Positions 1-9,294 are shown, counted from the stretch's first letter. The stretch is DNA of 64,000 bases from Cypionkella sp. (GCF_028290025.1 NZ_JAQGKQ010000092.1:1-64000); one strand, 5' to 3'. Made by a program: numbers and translations. Notes: a model not told the origin generated them from the letters alone.

Positions 1-44
1 GCCTCAATCGCCTTCATCTGCGCCGCTGTTAGCAATTCGCTCAT
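1..44 (-). CDS. NAD(P)H-hydrate epimerase/dehydratase, 5' end only
   Basis: Only the first 14 codons are in the window. They read MSELLTAAQMKAIE, which resembles the start of the bifunctional NAD(P)H-hydrate epimerase / ADP-dependent dehydratase that repairs damaged nicotinamide cofactors. In many Rhodobacteraceae this gene is divergent from glnB, as here. The identification rests on a very short N-terminus plus that context, so it is tentative. Confidence 0.5.
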   Translation of the reverse strand, partial: MSELLTAAQMKAIE

Positions 45-190
45 TCGATAACCTTTTCGTTCACCGATCGCCCACACATCACGCATATCGCCTATTATTT
101 AATCAAAGCCGCAATTTTCCCGCCCCAACCCCGTCCGCAATATTCCTACAGAATTGAAGCCACCGCAGGGAAGTGATCACTACCGCATAG

Positions 191-568
<378 letters not shown>

Positions 569-661
569 GCTCGGCTTCCAAGCCAACGCATTCCGAAATA
601 CAGCAGGCTCGCCTGCCATCCGAAACCAAAATCTTAACCTGAAACCCCGAAAGGCAGCATG

Positions 662-2071
662 ATGAGCGCAGTTGCGAAAGCTCTGAAACTGATCAAGGAC
701 GAGGAAATCGAGTATCTCGATATCCGCTTCACCGATCCCAAAGGCAAACTTCAGCACGTCACCTTGGTCACCGACCTTGTGGATGAAGACTTCTTCGAAG
801 AAGGCTTCATGTTTGACGGCTCGTCGATTGCTGGCTGGAAGTCGATTGATCAATCCGACATGAAACTGATGCCGGACGCGACCTCGATCTACATCGACCC
901 GTTCTATGCCGAGAAAACCCTTTGCATCCATTGCGACGTGGTAGAGCCGGATACGAATGAGGCTTATGATCGTTGCCCGCGCCAGATCGCCAAGAAAGCC
1001 GAAGCTTTCATGAAATCGTCGGGCATCGGTGAGACCGCCTATTTCGGTCCCGAAGCTGAATTCTTCATCTTCGACGACGTGCGCTATTCGGTCACTCCGC
1101 GCAAGGTTTCCTATGAAATCGACGCCGAAGCAGCCGCTTGGAACACCGACACCGTGACCGAAGGCGGCAACTACGGCCACCGTGCGGGCCACAAGGGCGG
1201 CTATTTCCCGGTGAACCCAGTCGATGAAGCGCAAGACCTGCGCGGTGAGATGCTGTCCACCATGAAGCGCATCGGCATCCGCGTTGACAAGCACCACCAC
1301 GAGGTTGCGACCTGTCAGCACGAACTCGGCATGATCTTCGGTGGTCTGGTCGAGCAAGCCGACAACATCCAGAAATATAAGTATGTGATCCACAACGTCG
1401 CACATGCTTATGGCAAGACCGTCACCTTCATGCCAAAGCCTATGAAGGGCGATAACGGCTCGGGGATGCACGTCAACATGTCGATCTGGAAAGACGGCAA
1501 GCCATTGTTCGCAGGCGACAAATACGCGGACCTTTCCCAAGAAGCTCTGTATTTCATCGGCGGCATCATCAAACATGCCAAAGCCCTGAACGCGCTGACC
1601 AACCCATCGACCAACAGCTACAAACGCCTGATCCCCGGCTTTGAAGCTCCGGTTCTGCTGGCATATTCCGCCCGCAACCGCTCTGGTGCGGTCCGTATTC
1701 CGTGGACCGAATCGCCGAAAGCCAAACGTGTCGAGGCCCGCTTCCCCGATCCGGCAGCGAACCCCTATCTCGCCTTCGCGGGCCTGCTGATGGCTGGCCT
1801 TGACGGCATCCGCAACAAAATCGACCCGGGCCCGGCTTCGGACAAAGATCTCTATGATCTGCCACCCGAAGAACTCGCCGTGATCCCAACCGTTTGCGGA
1901 TCGTTGCGTGAAGCCTTGGAAGAACTCGACAAGGATATGGATTTCCTGCTGGCTGGCGACGTGTTCACCCGTCCAATGCTGGAAGCCTATATGGGTCTGA
2001 AGTGGGAAGAGGTTTACGCCTACGAACACACGCCGCACCCGATTGAGTATCAAATGTACTACTCCTGCTAA
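662..2071 (+). CDS. glnA: Glutamine synthetase type I
   Basis: The enzyme makes glutamine from glutamate, ammonium and ATP in the cytoplasm and is the main entry point of ammonium into carbon compounds. The 469-residue length fits dodecameric GSI-beta. Visible family motifs are [10 protein letters not shown] near residue 50, the GPEAEFF metal-binding segment near residue 128, and an adenylylation loop [10 protein letters not shown] whose tyrosine falls at residue 398, the canonical modified position. Two ATGs are adjacent (659 and 662). AAGG at 651-654 is better spaced for 662. It follows glnB and is probably co-transcribed. A tandem repeat begins on its stop codon, and a hairpin terminator follows. 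Confidence 0.97.
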   Translation: MSAVAKALKLIKDEEIEYLDIRFTDPKGKLQHVTLVTDLVDEDFFEEGFMFDGSSIAGWKSIDQSDMKLMPDATSIYIDPFYAEKTLCIHCDVVEPDTNEAYDRCPRQIAKKAEAFMKSSGIGETAYFGPEAEFFIFDDVRYSVTPRKVSYEIDAEAAAWNTDTVTEGGNYGHRAGHKGGYFPVNPVDEAQDLRGEMLSTMKRIGIRVDKHHHEVATCQHELGMIFGGLVEQADNIQKYKYVIHNVAHAYGKTVTFMPKPMKGDNGSGMHVNMSIWKDGKPLFAGDKYADLSQEALYFIGGIIKHAKALNALTNPSTNSYKRLIPGFEAPVLLAYSARNRSGAVRIPWTESPKAKRVEARFPDPAANPYLAFAGLLMAGLDGIRNKIDPGPASDKDLYDLPPEELAVIPTVCGSLREALEELDKDMDFLLAGDVFTRPMLEAYMGLKWEEVYAYEHTPHPIEYQMYYSC

Positions 2072-2143
2072 ACGCAGACTGGCTAAACGCAGACTGGCTG
2101 AACTTAGACTGCTTAACCGCAGATTGGCCAAACGCAGACTGAT
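2069..2143 (+). repeat. Five 15-bp tandem repeats starting on the glnA stop codon
   Basis: Units of 15 bases (consensus TAAACGCAGACTGGC) occupy 2069-2083, 2084-2098, 2099-2113, 2114-2128 and 2129-2143. A degenerate sixth start follows at 2144. The first two are identical; the others differ at a few positions. The first unit begins with the TAA stop of glnA, so the array is the 3' untranslated part of the glnBA message, just before the terminator. If it were read in frame it would give repeated KRRLA-like peptides, but no start or ribosome-binding site supports translation. Confidence 0.85.
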
Positions 2144-2153
2144 CGACCGCAAA

Positions 2154-2177
2154 GGCCGCCCCACTCGGGCGGTCTTT
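2154..2177 (+). terminator. Rho-independent terminator of glnBA
   Basis: GGCCGCCC and GGGCGGTC form an 8-bp stem (one G-U pair) with a 5-base loop, followed by TTT. It lies about 80 bases after the glnA stop, directly after the tandem repeats. Confidence 0.75.
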
Positions 2178-2354
2178 CGCATTTGCCTGCGCGGTTCATG
2201 CAGTGACTGCACACCCCGCCACTGCCTGCGCAAACCAATTGTGGCGAAAACAGCACTCAACTCTAGGTTAATAACTTGTTAACGCCACAATACCTTCCAG
2301 ATGCAGGCGCAATCTGTGGGCACAGTCATCGTATCACTGAGGGAAGGCCACGCC

Positions 2355-3176
2355 ATGAACGCTCACACCGACATCCAGTTTAGTACGATTGCCGAGTTGT
2401 TGTTCGTAAACGCGCCGCAACTGAACTTTGCCCGGCTGGTGGCTGATCTGGACGCAGTTCTGGCGCGCCTGCACGACAAAGACCGCCAGCTGATCTGGGA
2501 TTGCGAAGATCTCGCCAGCTTCGATATGCCCGGCACCCGCATTGTTCTGGCGACTTGCGACGATCCCCGCCCCGGTGTTGCGGCCTCGCTCACCCTGTCG
2601 GTCGGGCCATCGCATCTGCCACCCCGCCTGAACGCCTCGCCACGTCGCCGACATGCGCCGGTGCGCCACGAGGCTTTGTGCTCGAAACTGGTGGAGCGCG
2701 TGCAGGCGCGGCTTAATCCTGATGCGGTGTATTGGCATGAATGGCAGCACCCAGTGACCGCCGAGGTGATCGACTCGCTGGCATTCTCGCAACCGAAATC
2801 CAGCCAGCGCGCCGAGCCGGATCATCCGGTGTTCACCCTGCTCGATGACGGCAATCATCCCGCCCAAACCCATGGCTTTGATCCAAGCAACGACCGCCCC
2901 GATCTTCCGCTGCCGAAAAACCCCGAGCTTGCCCGGCTGCGCACCGCACTTTATCCCGAGGTAGAGCCGCCACCGCCGCATCTGATCTCACCACAGATGC
3001 GCCTCGCCGCCCACACAATGAACGCCACGCTGATCATCGTGGCACTGCCGGTCGGGGCGGCCATGCTGACCTATTCGGTGCTGCGTGGCGAGAATATGCG
3101 GCTGACCTCGGCTGCATTGGTCGCGACCGGGATCGCCTCAACGCTGCTGCAAGGCCCCCTCGCAGCACTAGGCTAA
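2355..3176 (+). CDS. Conserved hypothetical protein with C-terminal membrane segments
   Basis: I do not recognise the family. The product has 273 residues from the ATG at 2355. That start is preceded by GAGGGAAGG and is preferred to an upstream one at 2301. The first 220 residues are soluble and rich in charged and proline residues. The last 45-50 residues contain two hydrophobic segments separated by LRGENMRLT, the pattern of a short hairpin anchored in the inner membrane. The gene stands alone downstream of the glnA terminator. The N-terminal part would then face the cytoplasm, but no catalytic motif is visible and no function can be proposed. Confidence 0.75.
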   Translation: MNAHTDIQFSTIAELLFVNAPQLNFARLVADLDAVLARLHDKDRQLIWDCEDLASFDMPGTRIVLATCDDPRPGVAASLTLSVGPSHLPPRLNASPRRRHAPVRHEALCSKLVERVQARLNPDAVYWHEWQHPVTAEVIDSLAFSQPKSSQRAEPDHPVFTLLDDGNHPAQTHGFDPSNDRPDLPLPKNPELARLRTALYPEVEPPPPHLISPQMRLAAHTMNATLIIVALPVGAAMLTYSVLRGENMRLTSAALVATGIASTLLQGPLAALG

Positions 3177-3255
3177 CATCGCTAAGCGGTTCAAACCAAT
3201 CAGAATCGGATTTCCACGCTGCCCTAAAAAGCGGCCCCGGAAAACCCGAACCGCC

Positions 3256-4047
3256 TCAATGCGCCTTCTGCATTACGCCCAAATCCGACAGTGCGGCGTG
3301 ATCCTCGACCGACAAACTCTCCAGCGGCACCTGATAGCTGTGAATGCTGAACAAAACCGCATCCGTCACCGGCAGCCGCAGCAAACATTGCCGCTCGGCC
3401 CGCATAAACGCGCCCTGCCGGGCCGTCGGATGGCGATAACTCTCCGACCGCGGATGAAACAACTCACCACTTTCGTAGATGTGAAAGTTCATCCGCCACA
3501 GCGGTTGCTCGGGCCTGATTGCATCAAACAACCGCTGCACCCGCCGAGCCAGATCTTCTGTGTAACTCTCCACCGGAATATGGATCCCCAGCATCGAGCG
3601 CCCCAGCTTCTCCGCCAAAGTCCAGCTCGCCGGAAAGCACAAGATCGCCGCCGTAAGCGCATGTTCGGAGCCCACCCGCTGCATCAGGCACAAATCTTCC
3701 TGCACCAACCGCCCCAAAGTCAGCAGCGGAGCCGAGCGGTCCAAGCGCACCGAAACCCCATCCGGCCGCCGAACCGAACCCGTGCCAACCTCAAACCCCG
3801 GCATGAATCGCAGCTTTTCCAACACCCGATCGTATAATTCCAACGCCGCAGGCATCGCCGCTTCGGGCAGAGCATGTACCAACTCCGGGCAGTCCGCGAT
3901 CAACCGTTCCCGCTCGGCCATCTGCGCGCCGTAGGCGTCGCAAGTTGCAATCCAACTGTCATCGCTGATCGGCTGTATCCCCGGCAACCGCGTATTGCGC
4001 GGATCAAGCCAGGGACGCAGCGGCAAGTGCTTGTTCAAAATAACCAT
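3256..4047 (-). CDS. Haem-dependent oxidative N-demethylase-like protein (DUF3445)
   Basis: The 263-residue product matches the DUF3445 / HODM alpha-subunit-like family (PF11927) by its overall pattern: PWLDPRN near the start, a central WTLAEKLGRSMLGIHIPV stretch and RPEQPLWRMNFHIYESGELFHP toward the C-terminus. Characterised members are haem enzymes that oxidatively remove methyl groups from amines such as dimethylamine. The ATG at 4047 is chosen because the family start (residues MVILNKHLPLRPW) begins there. An upstream start at 4140 would add 31 unconserved residues. The gene is divergent from dddP across about 137 bases. A role in methylated-amine use is an inference from the family. Confidence 0.8.
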   Translation of the reverse strand: MVILNKHLPLRPWLDPRNTRLPGIQPISDDSWIATCDAYGAQMAERERLIADCPELVHALPEAAMPAALELYDRVLEKLRFMPGFEVGTGSVRRPDGVSVRLDRSAPLLTLGRLVQEDLCLMQRVGSEHALTAAILCFPASWTLAEKLGRSMLGIHIPVESYTEDLARRVQRLFDAIRPEQPLWRMNFHIYESGELFHPRSESYRHPTARQGAFMRAERQCLLRLPVTDAVLFSIHSYQVPLESLSVEDHAALSDLGVMQKAH

Positions 4048-4184
4048 ACCGAAAACTACCCGCCCGCTGCCGATAAACGCAAGCCCTGAGGCCATTTGCG
4101 ACACACCCCGTCGCGGCCAGCAATGCCCAACCCCCGCCACCTGCCACCTTCACCACAGCAACTCGCCCCACCGGAGCCAAGCCC

Positions 4185-5522
4185 ATGAGCTACGCCGAAA
4201 CCCGCCGCAAAATTGATCCTGAACGCGGCGACCGCTTGGGTGACGGCACCCCGAATGATAATGACCGGGTGGAAATTGGCCCCACCCAACTGGCGTTTGG
4301 CGAATGGAAAAAGGCAGGTCTGCAACTGCCCAACCTGCAAGACATGCGCGAATACCGCTGGAAACGCCTCGTGGCCAGCCTCAACGCCCGCGACTACGGC
4401 GGCATCCTGATGTTCGACCCGCTCAACATCCGCTACGCCACCGACACCACCAACATGCAGCTTTGGAACTCGCACAACCCGTTCCGCGCCTGCCTGATCT
4501 GCGCCGACGGTCATATGGTGATGTGGGAATACAAACAGGCGCCGTTCCTCGTCGATTTCAACCCCTTGGTGAAAGAACTCCGCTCGGGTGCGTCGTTCTT
4601 CTACAACGTCTGCGGCGATAAAGTCGCCGACGATGCCACCAGCTTCGCCGCGCAAGTCAACGAGGTGATGCGCGCCCATGCAGGCACAAATCGCCGCCTT
4701 GCCGTCGATAAAATCATGATCAACGGCTTGCGCGCGCTGGAACGTGCGGGCTTTGAGGTGATGGAGGGCGAAGAAGTTACCGAGCGCACCCGCGCCATCA
4801 AAGGCCCCGACGATATCCTCGCGATGAAATGCGCGCATCACGCCTGCGAAACGGCGATTGCCGAGATGGAAGCCGCCACCCGCGCGGGCGTTCCCTTGGG
4901 AAACATGTCGGAAGACGACATCTGGGCCGAACTCCACAAAGGCAACATCCGCCGCGGTGGCGAATGGATCGAAACCCGCCTGCTGGCATCGGGCAAGCGC
5001 ACAAATCCGTGGTTCCAGGAATGTGGCCCGCGCATCGTGCAAAACAACGAAATCGTCGCGTTTGACACCGATCTGATCGGCTGTTACGGCATTTGCATCG
5101 ACATTTCCCGCACTTGGTGGATCGGCGACAAAGCCCCCCGCCCCGATATGATCTTGGCAATGAGCCACGCGATGGACCATATCCGCGAGAATATGGCGAT
5201 GCTGAAACCCGGCGTCACCATCCGCGAACTCACCCACGGCGGCCACACCTTAAGCGACCAATACCAGCGCCAAAAATACTCCTGCAAAATGCACGGCGTC
5301 GGCCTCTGCGATGAATGGCCCTTCGTGCCCTATCCCGACGCCCACGTAGATGGCGCGTTTGAGACAGCCTTGGAACCCGGCATGACCCTCTGCGTCGAGG
5401 CTCTGGTATCCCCCGAAGGCGGCGATTTCTCGATCAAACTCGAAGATCAAGTGCTAATCACCGAAACTGGGTTTGAGAACCTGACGAAATACCCGTTCGA
5501 CCCGCGTCTGCTCGGGAACTGA
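4185..5522 (+). CDS. dddP: Dimethylsulfoniopropionate lyase DddP
   Basis: DddP cleaves DMSP into dimethyl sulfide and acrylate. It belongs to the M24 metallopeptidase fold but is a lyase. The 445-residue length equals that of known Roseobacter DddP. All six metal ligands described for the Ruegeria enzyme are present with a shift of one: Asp294, Asp296, Asp306, His370, Glu405 and Glu420. The proposed catalytic aspartate corresponds to Asp376 in LCDEWP. The N-terminus RKIDPERGDRLGDGTPNDND is also DddP-like and not aminopeptidase-like. The start ATG follows GGAG at about 9 bases. It is divergent from a DUF3445 gene and has no acrylate-catabolic genes next to it. Confidence 0.92.
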   Translation: MSYAETRRKIDPERGDRLGDGTPNDNDRVEIGPTQLAFGEWKKAGLQLPNLQDMREYRWKRLVASLNARDYGGILMFDPLNIRYATDTTNMQLWNSHNPFRACLICADGHMVMWEYKQAPFLVDFNPLVKELRSGASFFYNVCGDKVADDATSFAAQVNEVMRAHAGTNRRLAVDKIMINGLRALERAGFEVMEGEEVTERTRAIKGPDDILAMKCAHHACETAIAEMEAATRAGVPLGNMSEDDIWAELHKGNIRRGGEWIETRLLASGKRTNPWFQECGPRIVQNNEIVAFDTDLIGCYGICIDISRTWWIGDKAPRPDMILAMSHAMDHIRENMAMLKPGVTIRELTHGGHTLSDQYQRQKYSCKMHGVGLCDEWPFVPYPDAHVDGAFETALEPGMTLCVEALVSPEGGDFSIKLEDQVLITETGFENLTKYPFDPRLLGN

Positions 5523-5548
5523 ACCGTGCACTTGCCCACAAGGTCGAA

Positions 5549-5631
5549 GCCTCCGGCGGGGATATTTAGACCAATGTGAAATCATAGTCGCCCTGCAATT
5601 TCACAATGGCACAAATATCCCCGCCGGAGGC
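5549..5631. repeat. Nested inverted repeat between dddP and purB
   Basis: The 304-base gap between dddP and purB contains no gene. GCCTCCGGCGGGGATATTT (5549-5567) is repeated exactly, inverted, at 5613-5631. Inside the 45-base loop a second exact inverted pair, TGTGAAAT (5575-5582) and ATTTCACA (5598-5605), is nested. Together they can form one long stem with a second hairpin on top. The outer sequence resembles gene-end motifs elsewhere in this window (around 23770, 27095 and 45345), so a terminator or mRNA 3'-end stabiliser for dddP is the simplest reading. Confidence 0.8.
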
Positions 5632-5826
5632 TCCCACACTGGCTACCCGCCATGCCGATCGTGGTTAACAAATCCTGAACCACCCCCACCTAACCCATTG
5701 ATATCTTACAACCAGCACCCCGCGCCATGCGTGGCGAGCCCCGCCACACTTGCCCTTTCCCCCCTCTCGGTCTAAAGCGCCTTATCCCTATAATGCCGCC
5801 CAAGCTCATATATATCCGAGGCCCCG

Positions 5827-7131
5827 ATGATCCCACGCTATTCCCGCCCCGAGATGGTCGCCCTCTGGTCGCCCGAAACCAAATTCCGCATCTGGTTTGA
5901 AATCGAAGCCCACGCCTGCGACGCCTTGGCCGCCATCGGGGTGATCCCAAAAGAAAGCGCCGCCGCCGTCTGGAAAGCCCGCGACGTCACCTTTGACGTA
6001 GCAAGAATTGATGAGATCGAAGCCGTCACCAAACACGACGTGATCGCCTTCCTCACCCATCTCGCCGAACATATCGGACCTGAGGAAGCCCGCTTCGTCC
6101 ACCAAGGCATGACCTCCTCCGACGTGCTCGACACCACCTTCAACCTTCAACTCGTCCGCGCCACCGACCTGCTTCTGACCGGCCTCGACCGCGTGCTCGC
6201 CGCCCTGAAAGCCCGCGCGTTTGAGCATAAAAACTCCGTCCGCATCGGTCGCAGCCACGGTATCCACGCCGAGCCGACCACGATGGGCCTGACCTTCGCG
6301 CGTTTTTACGCCGAGATGTCCCGCAACCGCACCCGCCTGATCGCCGCCCGCGCCGAGATCGCCACCGGGGCCATCTCTGGCGCCGTCGGCACCTTCGCCA
6401 ACATCGATCCGTCCGTCGAAGAACACGTCTGCGCCCAACTTGGCCTCACCCCCGAACCGATTTCCACCCAAGTCATCCCCCGCGACCGCCACGCAATGTA
6501 CTTCGCCGTGCTGGCTGTAACCGCCTCTAGCATCGAAAACATCGCCATAGAAATCCGCCACATGCAGCGCACCGAAGTGCTGGAAGCCGAGGAGTTTTTC
6601 TCTCCCGGCCAAAAAGGCAGTTCTGCCATGCCGCACAAACGCAATCCCGTGCTTTCGGAAAACCTCACCGGCCTCGCCCGTCTGGTCCGCATGTCGGTGA
6701 TCCCTGCGCTGGAAAACGTAGCCCTCTGGCACGAGCGTGACATCAGCCATTCCAGCGTAGAGCGCGCCATTGGCCCCGATACCACCATCACCCTCGATTT
6801 CGCGCTGCACCGTTTGGCGGGGCTGGTTGAAAAGCTGGTGATCTACCCGGAAAACATGCTGCGCAACATGAACAAGTTCCGCGGTCTGGTGATGAGCCAG
6901 CGCGTATTGCTCGCGCTCACCCAAGCCGGGGTCAGCCGTGAAGACAGTTACCGACTGGTGCAGCGCAACGCGATGAAAGTTTGGGAGCATGGTGCGGATT
7001 TCAAGACCGAACTGCTCGCCGATCCCGAAGTCACCGCCGCTTTGACGCCCGCTCAGATCGAGGAAAAGTTCGACATTGGCTATCACACCAAGCATGTCGA
7101 TACGATTTTCAAGCGGGTGTTCGGCGCTTAA
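5827..7131 (+). CDS. purB: Adenylosuccinate lyase
   Basis: PurB catalyses two fumarate-releasing steps in purine synthesis: SAICAR to AICAR, and adenylosuccinate to AMP. The 434-residue product starts MIPRYSRPEMVALWSPETKF and carries the fumarase/aspartase superfamily signature GSSAMPHKRNP at about residues 264-274. It also has the TSSDVLDT segment near residue 97 and GRSHGIHAEPTTMG near residue 140, which contains the catalytic histidine. Family length and architecture are normal. The gene is monocistronic or co-transcribed with fliG, which starts 60 bases later behind a hairpin. Confidence 0.96.
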   Translation: MIPRYSRPEMVALWSPETKFRIWFEIEAHACDALAAIGVIPKESAAAVWKARDVTFDVARIDEIEAVTKHDVIAFLTHLAEHIGPEEARFVHQGMTSSDVLDTTFNLQLVRATDLLLTGLDRVLAALKARAFEHKNSVRIGRSHGIHAEPTTMGLTFARFYAEMSRNRTRLIAARAEIATGAISGAVGTFANIDPSVEEHVCAQLGLTPEPISTQVIPRDRHAMYFAVLAVTASSIENIAIEIRHMQRTEVLEAEEFFSPGQKGSSAMPHKRNPVLSENLTGLARLVRMSVIPALENVALWHERDISHSSVERAIGPDTTITLDFALHRLAGLVEKLVIYPENMLRNMNKFRGLVMSQRVLLALTQAGVSREDSYRLVQRNAMKVWEHGADFKTELLADPEVTAALTPAQIEEKFDIGYHTKHVDTIFKRVFGA

Positions 7132-7160
7132 AGCCGTCTTAACCTGAAGCGGTCATTCTG

Positions 7161-7186
7161 CCCCTGAACCAGAACGGATCAGGGGA
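7161..7186 (+). promoter_or_regulatory. Hairpin covering the fliG ribosome-binding site
   Basis: CCCCTGA (7161-7167) and TCAGGGG (7179-7185) form a perfect 7-bp stem with an 11-base loop. The right arm contains the AGGGGA that serves as ribosome-binding site for the ATG at 7192. If the hairpin forms in the mRNA the site is hidden. It could instead be a weak terminator of purB, but it lacks a T tract. Confidence 0.45.
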
Positions 7187-7191
7187 TAGAT

Positions 7192-8265
7192 ATGGCAGGC
7201 GAACCAGCAGTTCTGGCGCGAATTACTCCGGTGCAGCGGGTGGTGGCTGCCCCCAAACCGATCCGAGCGCCTAGCCCACGCGAAAAGGCCGCGATCATTG
7301 TGCAGTTTTTGCTGGCCGATGGTGGCAGCCTGCCGCTCGCCAAACTGCCCGACCAAATGCAGGCGGCTTTGGCCGAGCAAATCGCCCTGATGCGCCTGGT
7401 GGATCGCCGAACTTTGGCCGCGGTGATCGAAGAATTCGTCGGCGAACTGGAACAAGTCGGTCTGTCTTTTCCGGGCGGCATCGAGGCCGCTTTGGCTATG
7501 ATGGACGGCCATATCTCAGCCAACGCCGCCAGCCGCTTGCGCCGGATGGCGGCTAATTCAGCCTCGTCTGATCCGTGGGAACGCCTGACGGCGATGCCGA
7601 TTGCGACTTTGCTGCCGGTGTTTGAAGATGAAAGCATAGAGGTCGGCGCGGTGATGCTCTCCAAACTGCCGGTGGCTAAATCCGCCGAATTGCTCGGGAA
7701 ATTGCCCGGAGAGAAAGCCCGCCGCATCGCCTATGCGGTGTCGCAAACCGGCAACGTAGAGCCTGCTACAGTGCGTCGGATCGGTGTCTCACTTGCAAGC
7801 CAACTCGAATCGCAACCGCCGCGTGCCTTTCATAGCAATCCAGTTGAACGCGTCGGGGCGATCCTCAATATCTCGCCCGCCTTGACACGCGAGGATGTGC
7901 TAAAGGGGTTGGATGAAACCGACGCGGGCTTTGCGCAGCAGGTGCGAAAGGCAATTTTCACCTTCGTGCATCTGCCGCAACGCGTGCTTGGCCGCGATAT
8001 CCCTAAACTGATCCGCATCGTCGATCAGCCGCAACTGATCACCGCCTTGACCGCCAGCGCCGACAACCCCGACTGGCAACTTACCGCGGATTTCATACTG
8101 TCAAACATGTCCCAACGCATGGCCCAAGGGCTGCGCGAGGAGATGGAGACGCGCGGCCGGGTGAAAGAAAAAGACGCCGAGGATGCAATGAACCAGATCA
8201 TCGCGGCTGTGCGTCAGCTTGAGGCCGCCGGAGAGTTGGTTCTGGTGCAGGACGAAGAAGAATAA
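7192..8265 (+). CDS. fliG: Flagellar motor switch protein FliG
   Basis: The 357-residue product has FliG architecture. The N-terminal part contains PREKAAIIVQFLL (residues 27-39). The middle has SKLPVAKSAELLGKLP, like the FliG armadillo segments. The C-terminal part has ILSNMSQRMAQGLREEM followed by KDAEDAMNQIIAAVRQLEAAGEL, which resembles the FliG motor domain that contacts MotA. FliG forms the rotor ring on the FliF MS-ring and converts stator torque. The sequence is divergent and no other flagellar gene is in the window. The Shine-Dalgarno sits inside a hairpin. Confidence 0.8.
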   Translation: MAGEPAVLARITPVQRVVAAPKPIRAPSPREKAAIIVQFLLADGGSLPLAKLPDQMQAALAEQIALMRLVDRRTLAAVIEEFVGELEQVGLSFPGGIEAALAMMDGHISANAASRLRRMAANSASSDPWERLTAMPIATLLPVFEDESIEVGAVMLSKLPVAKSAELLGKLPGEKARRIAYAVSQTGNVEPATVRRIGVSLASQLESQPPRAFHSNPVERVGAILNISPALTREDVLKGLDETDAGFAQQVRKAIFTFVHLPQRVLGRDIPKLIRIVDQPQLITALTASADNPDWQLTADFILSNMSQRMAQGLREEMETRGRVKEKDAEDAMNQIIAAVRQLEAAGELVLVQDEEE

Positions 8266-8302
8266 CCGCAGCACCTTTCGCAATCCTCGCCTTCAGCCCG
8301 TG

Positions 8303-8340
8303 GCGGTGTGCCCTCCGCACAAGAGCGGTGTGCCCTCCGC
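8303..8340. repeat. Two 16-bp direct repeats upstream of the DMT exporter
   Basis: GCGGTGTGCCCTCCGC occurs at 8303-8318 and again at 8325-8340, a spacing of 22 bases (two helical turns). The pair lies in the 144-base gap between fliG and the exporter gene. Two copies on the same face of the helix could be operator half-sites, but no regulator is known for them. Confidence 0.6.
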
Positions 8341-8409
8341 TCAAGAATTGGGCACAGCCGCGCAAGCCGCCCCTTGTCGCGCGCCAAGGCCAGCCTTAGG
8401 GTCGCGGCC

Positions 8410-9291
8410 ATGTTGAAAGCCAAAATCCTGCCGACCGCCGCCGCCACCCGCACGGGTATTCTGATGCTGATGCTGGGGGTGGCAATGTTCAGCACGATGG
8501 ACGCCGTCGCCAAGGGTTTGCTACACAGCTATCCCACAGCACAAGTGGTATGGGCGCGCTTTATCGGCCAAGTTGTGCTGGTGGCCATCATCCTTGGCCC
8601 CAAACGCGTAGGCCCCACCCTGCGCACGCCCTACCCTTGGCTGCACTTGGCTCGCTCCAGCTTTCAACTCGCCACGACAGCGCTGTTTTTCCTGAGCCTC
8701 GGTTATATCGGCCTCGCCGAAGCCACAGCACTTGCCGACATGAGCCCGCTGTTGATCACGCTCGGTGCCGCCCTGTTCTTGGGCGAAAAGCTCGGGCCGC
8801 GTCGTATCGCGGGAGTTGCGGTGGCGATGGTCGGCGCGCTGATCATCATTCGCCCCGGTGCGGGCTTGTTCACGCCGGCTGCCCTGCTACCGCTGGCTTG
8901 TGCTGTTTGCTACGCGGCCTCGGCGCTATTGACCCGGCTTGTTGGTCAAAAGGAAGGCCCCGCAACGTCCATGTTGCATGCGGCTTTGTTTGGTGCTGTG
9001 GCGACCAGTATTGCGGTCAGTTTTGTCTGGCAGCCGATTGCGCTGCAGGATCTGCCGCGCTTCATGGTGCTTGGCTGCCTTGGCACGGCGGCGCAATTCT
9101 GCCTGATCCGGGCGTTTTCGATGGCCGAAGCGTCGGCTATTGCGCCGTTTTCCTATCTTGGTATCGTGTTTGCCACGGTGTTCGGCATCGTGCTTTATGG
9201 CGAGTACCCGGATCAGTGGACAATCATCGGCGCGCTTGTGATCGCGGGTTCGGGGCTTTATGTCTGGCACCGCGAAACCATCCGGCGGTAA
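8410..9291 (+). CDS. EamA/DMT-family membrane transporter
   Basis: The 293-residue protein is almost wholly hydrophobic, with about ten membrane segments in two EamA halves, the layout of drug/metabolite exporters and RhaT-like permeases. The conserved opening GILMLMLGVAMFSTMDAVAKGL marks the first EamA repeat. LLPLACAVCYAASALLTRL marks the start of the second. The ATG at 8410 is preferred over an upstream one because the earlier 34 residues are basic, unconserved and overlap the direct repeats. The acyltransferase gene starts 3 bases after the stop, so the two form an operon. The substrate cannot be told from sequence. Confidence 0.88.
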   Translation: MLKAKILPTAAATRTGILMLMLGVAMFSTMDAVAKGLLHSYPTAQVVWARFIGQVVLVAIILGPKRVGPTLRTPYPWLHLARSSFQLATTALFFLSLGYIGLAEATALADMSPLLITLGAALFLGEKLGPRRIAGVAVAMVGALIIIRPGAGLFTPAALLPLACAVCYAASALLTRLVGQKEGPATSMLHAALFGAVATSIAVSFVWQPIALQDLPRFMVLGCLGTAAQFCLIRAFSMAEASAIAPFSYLGIVFATVFGIVLYGEYPDQWTIIGALVIAGSGLYVWHRETIRR

Positions 9292-9294
9292 ATC

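Noticed and set aside
4056-5246. 396-codon minus-strand frame across dddP
   Set aside because: It is the shadow of dddP; the plus-strand protein has all expected active-site residues.
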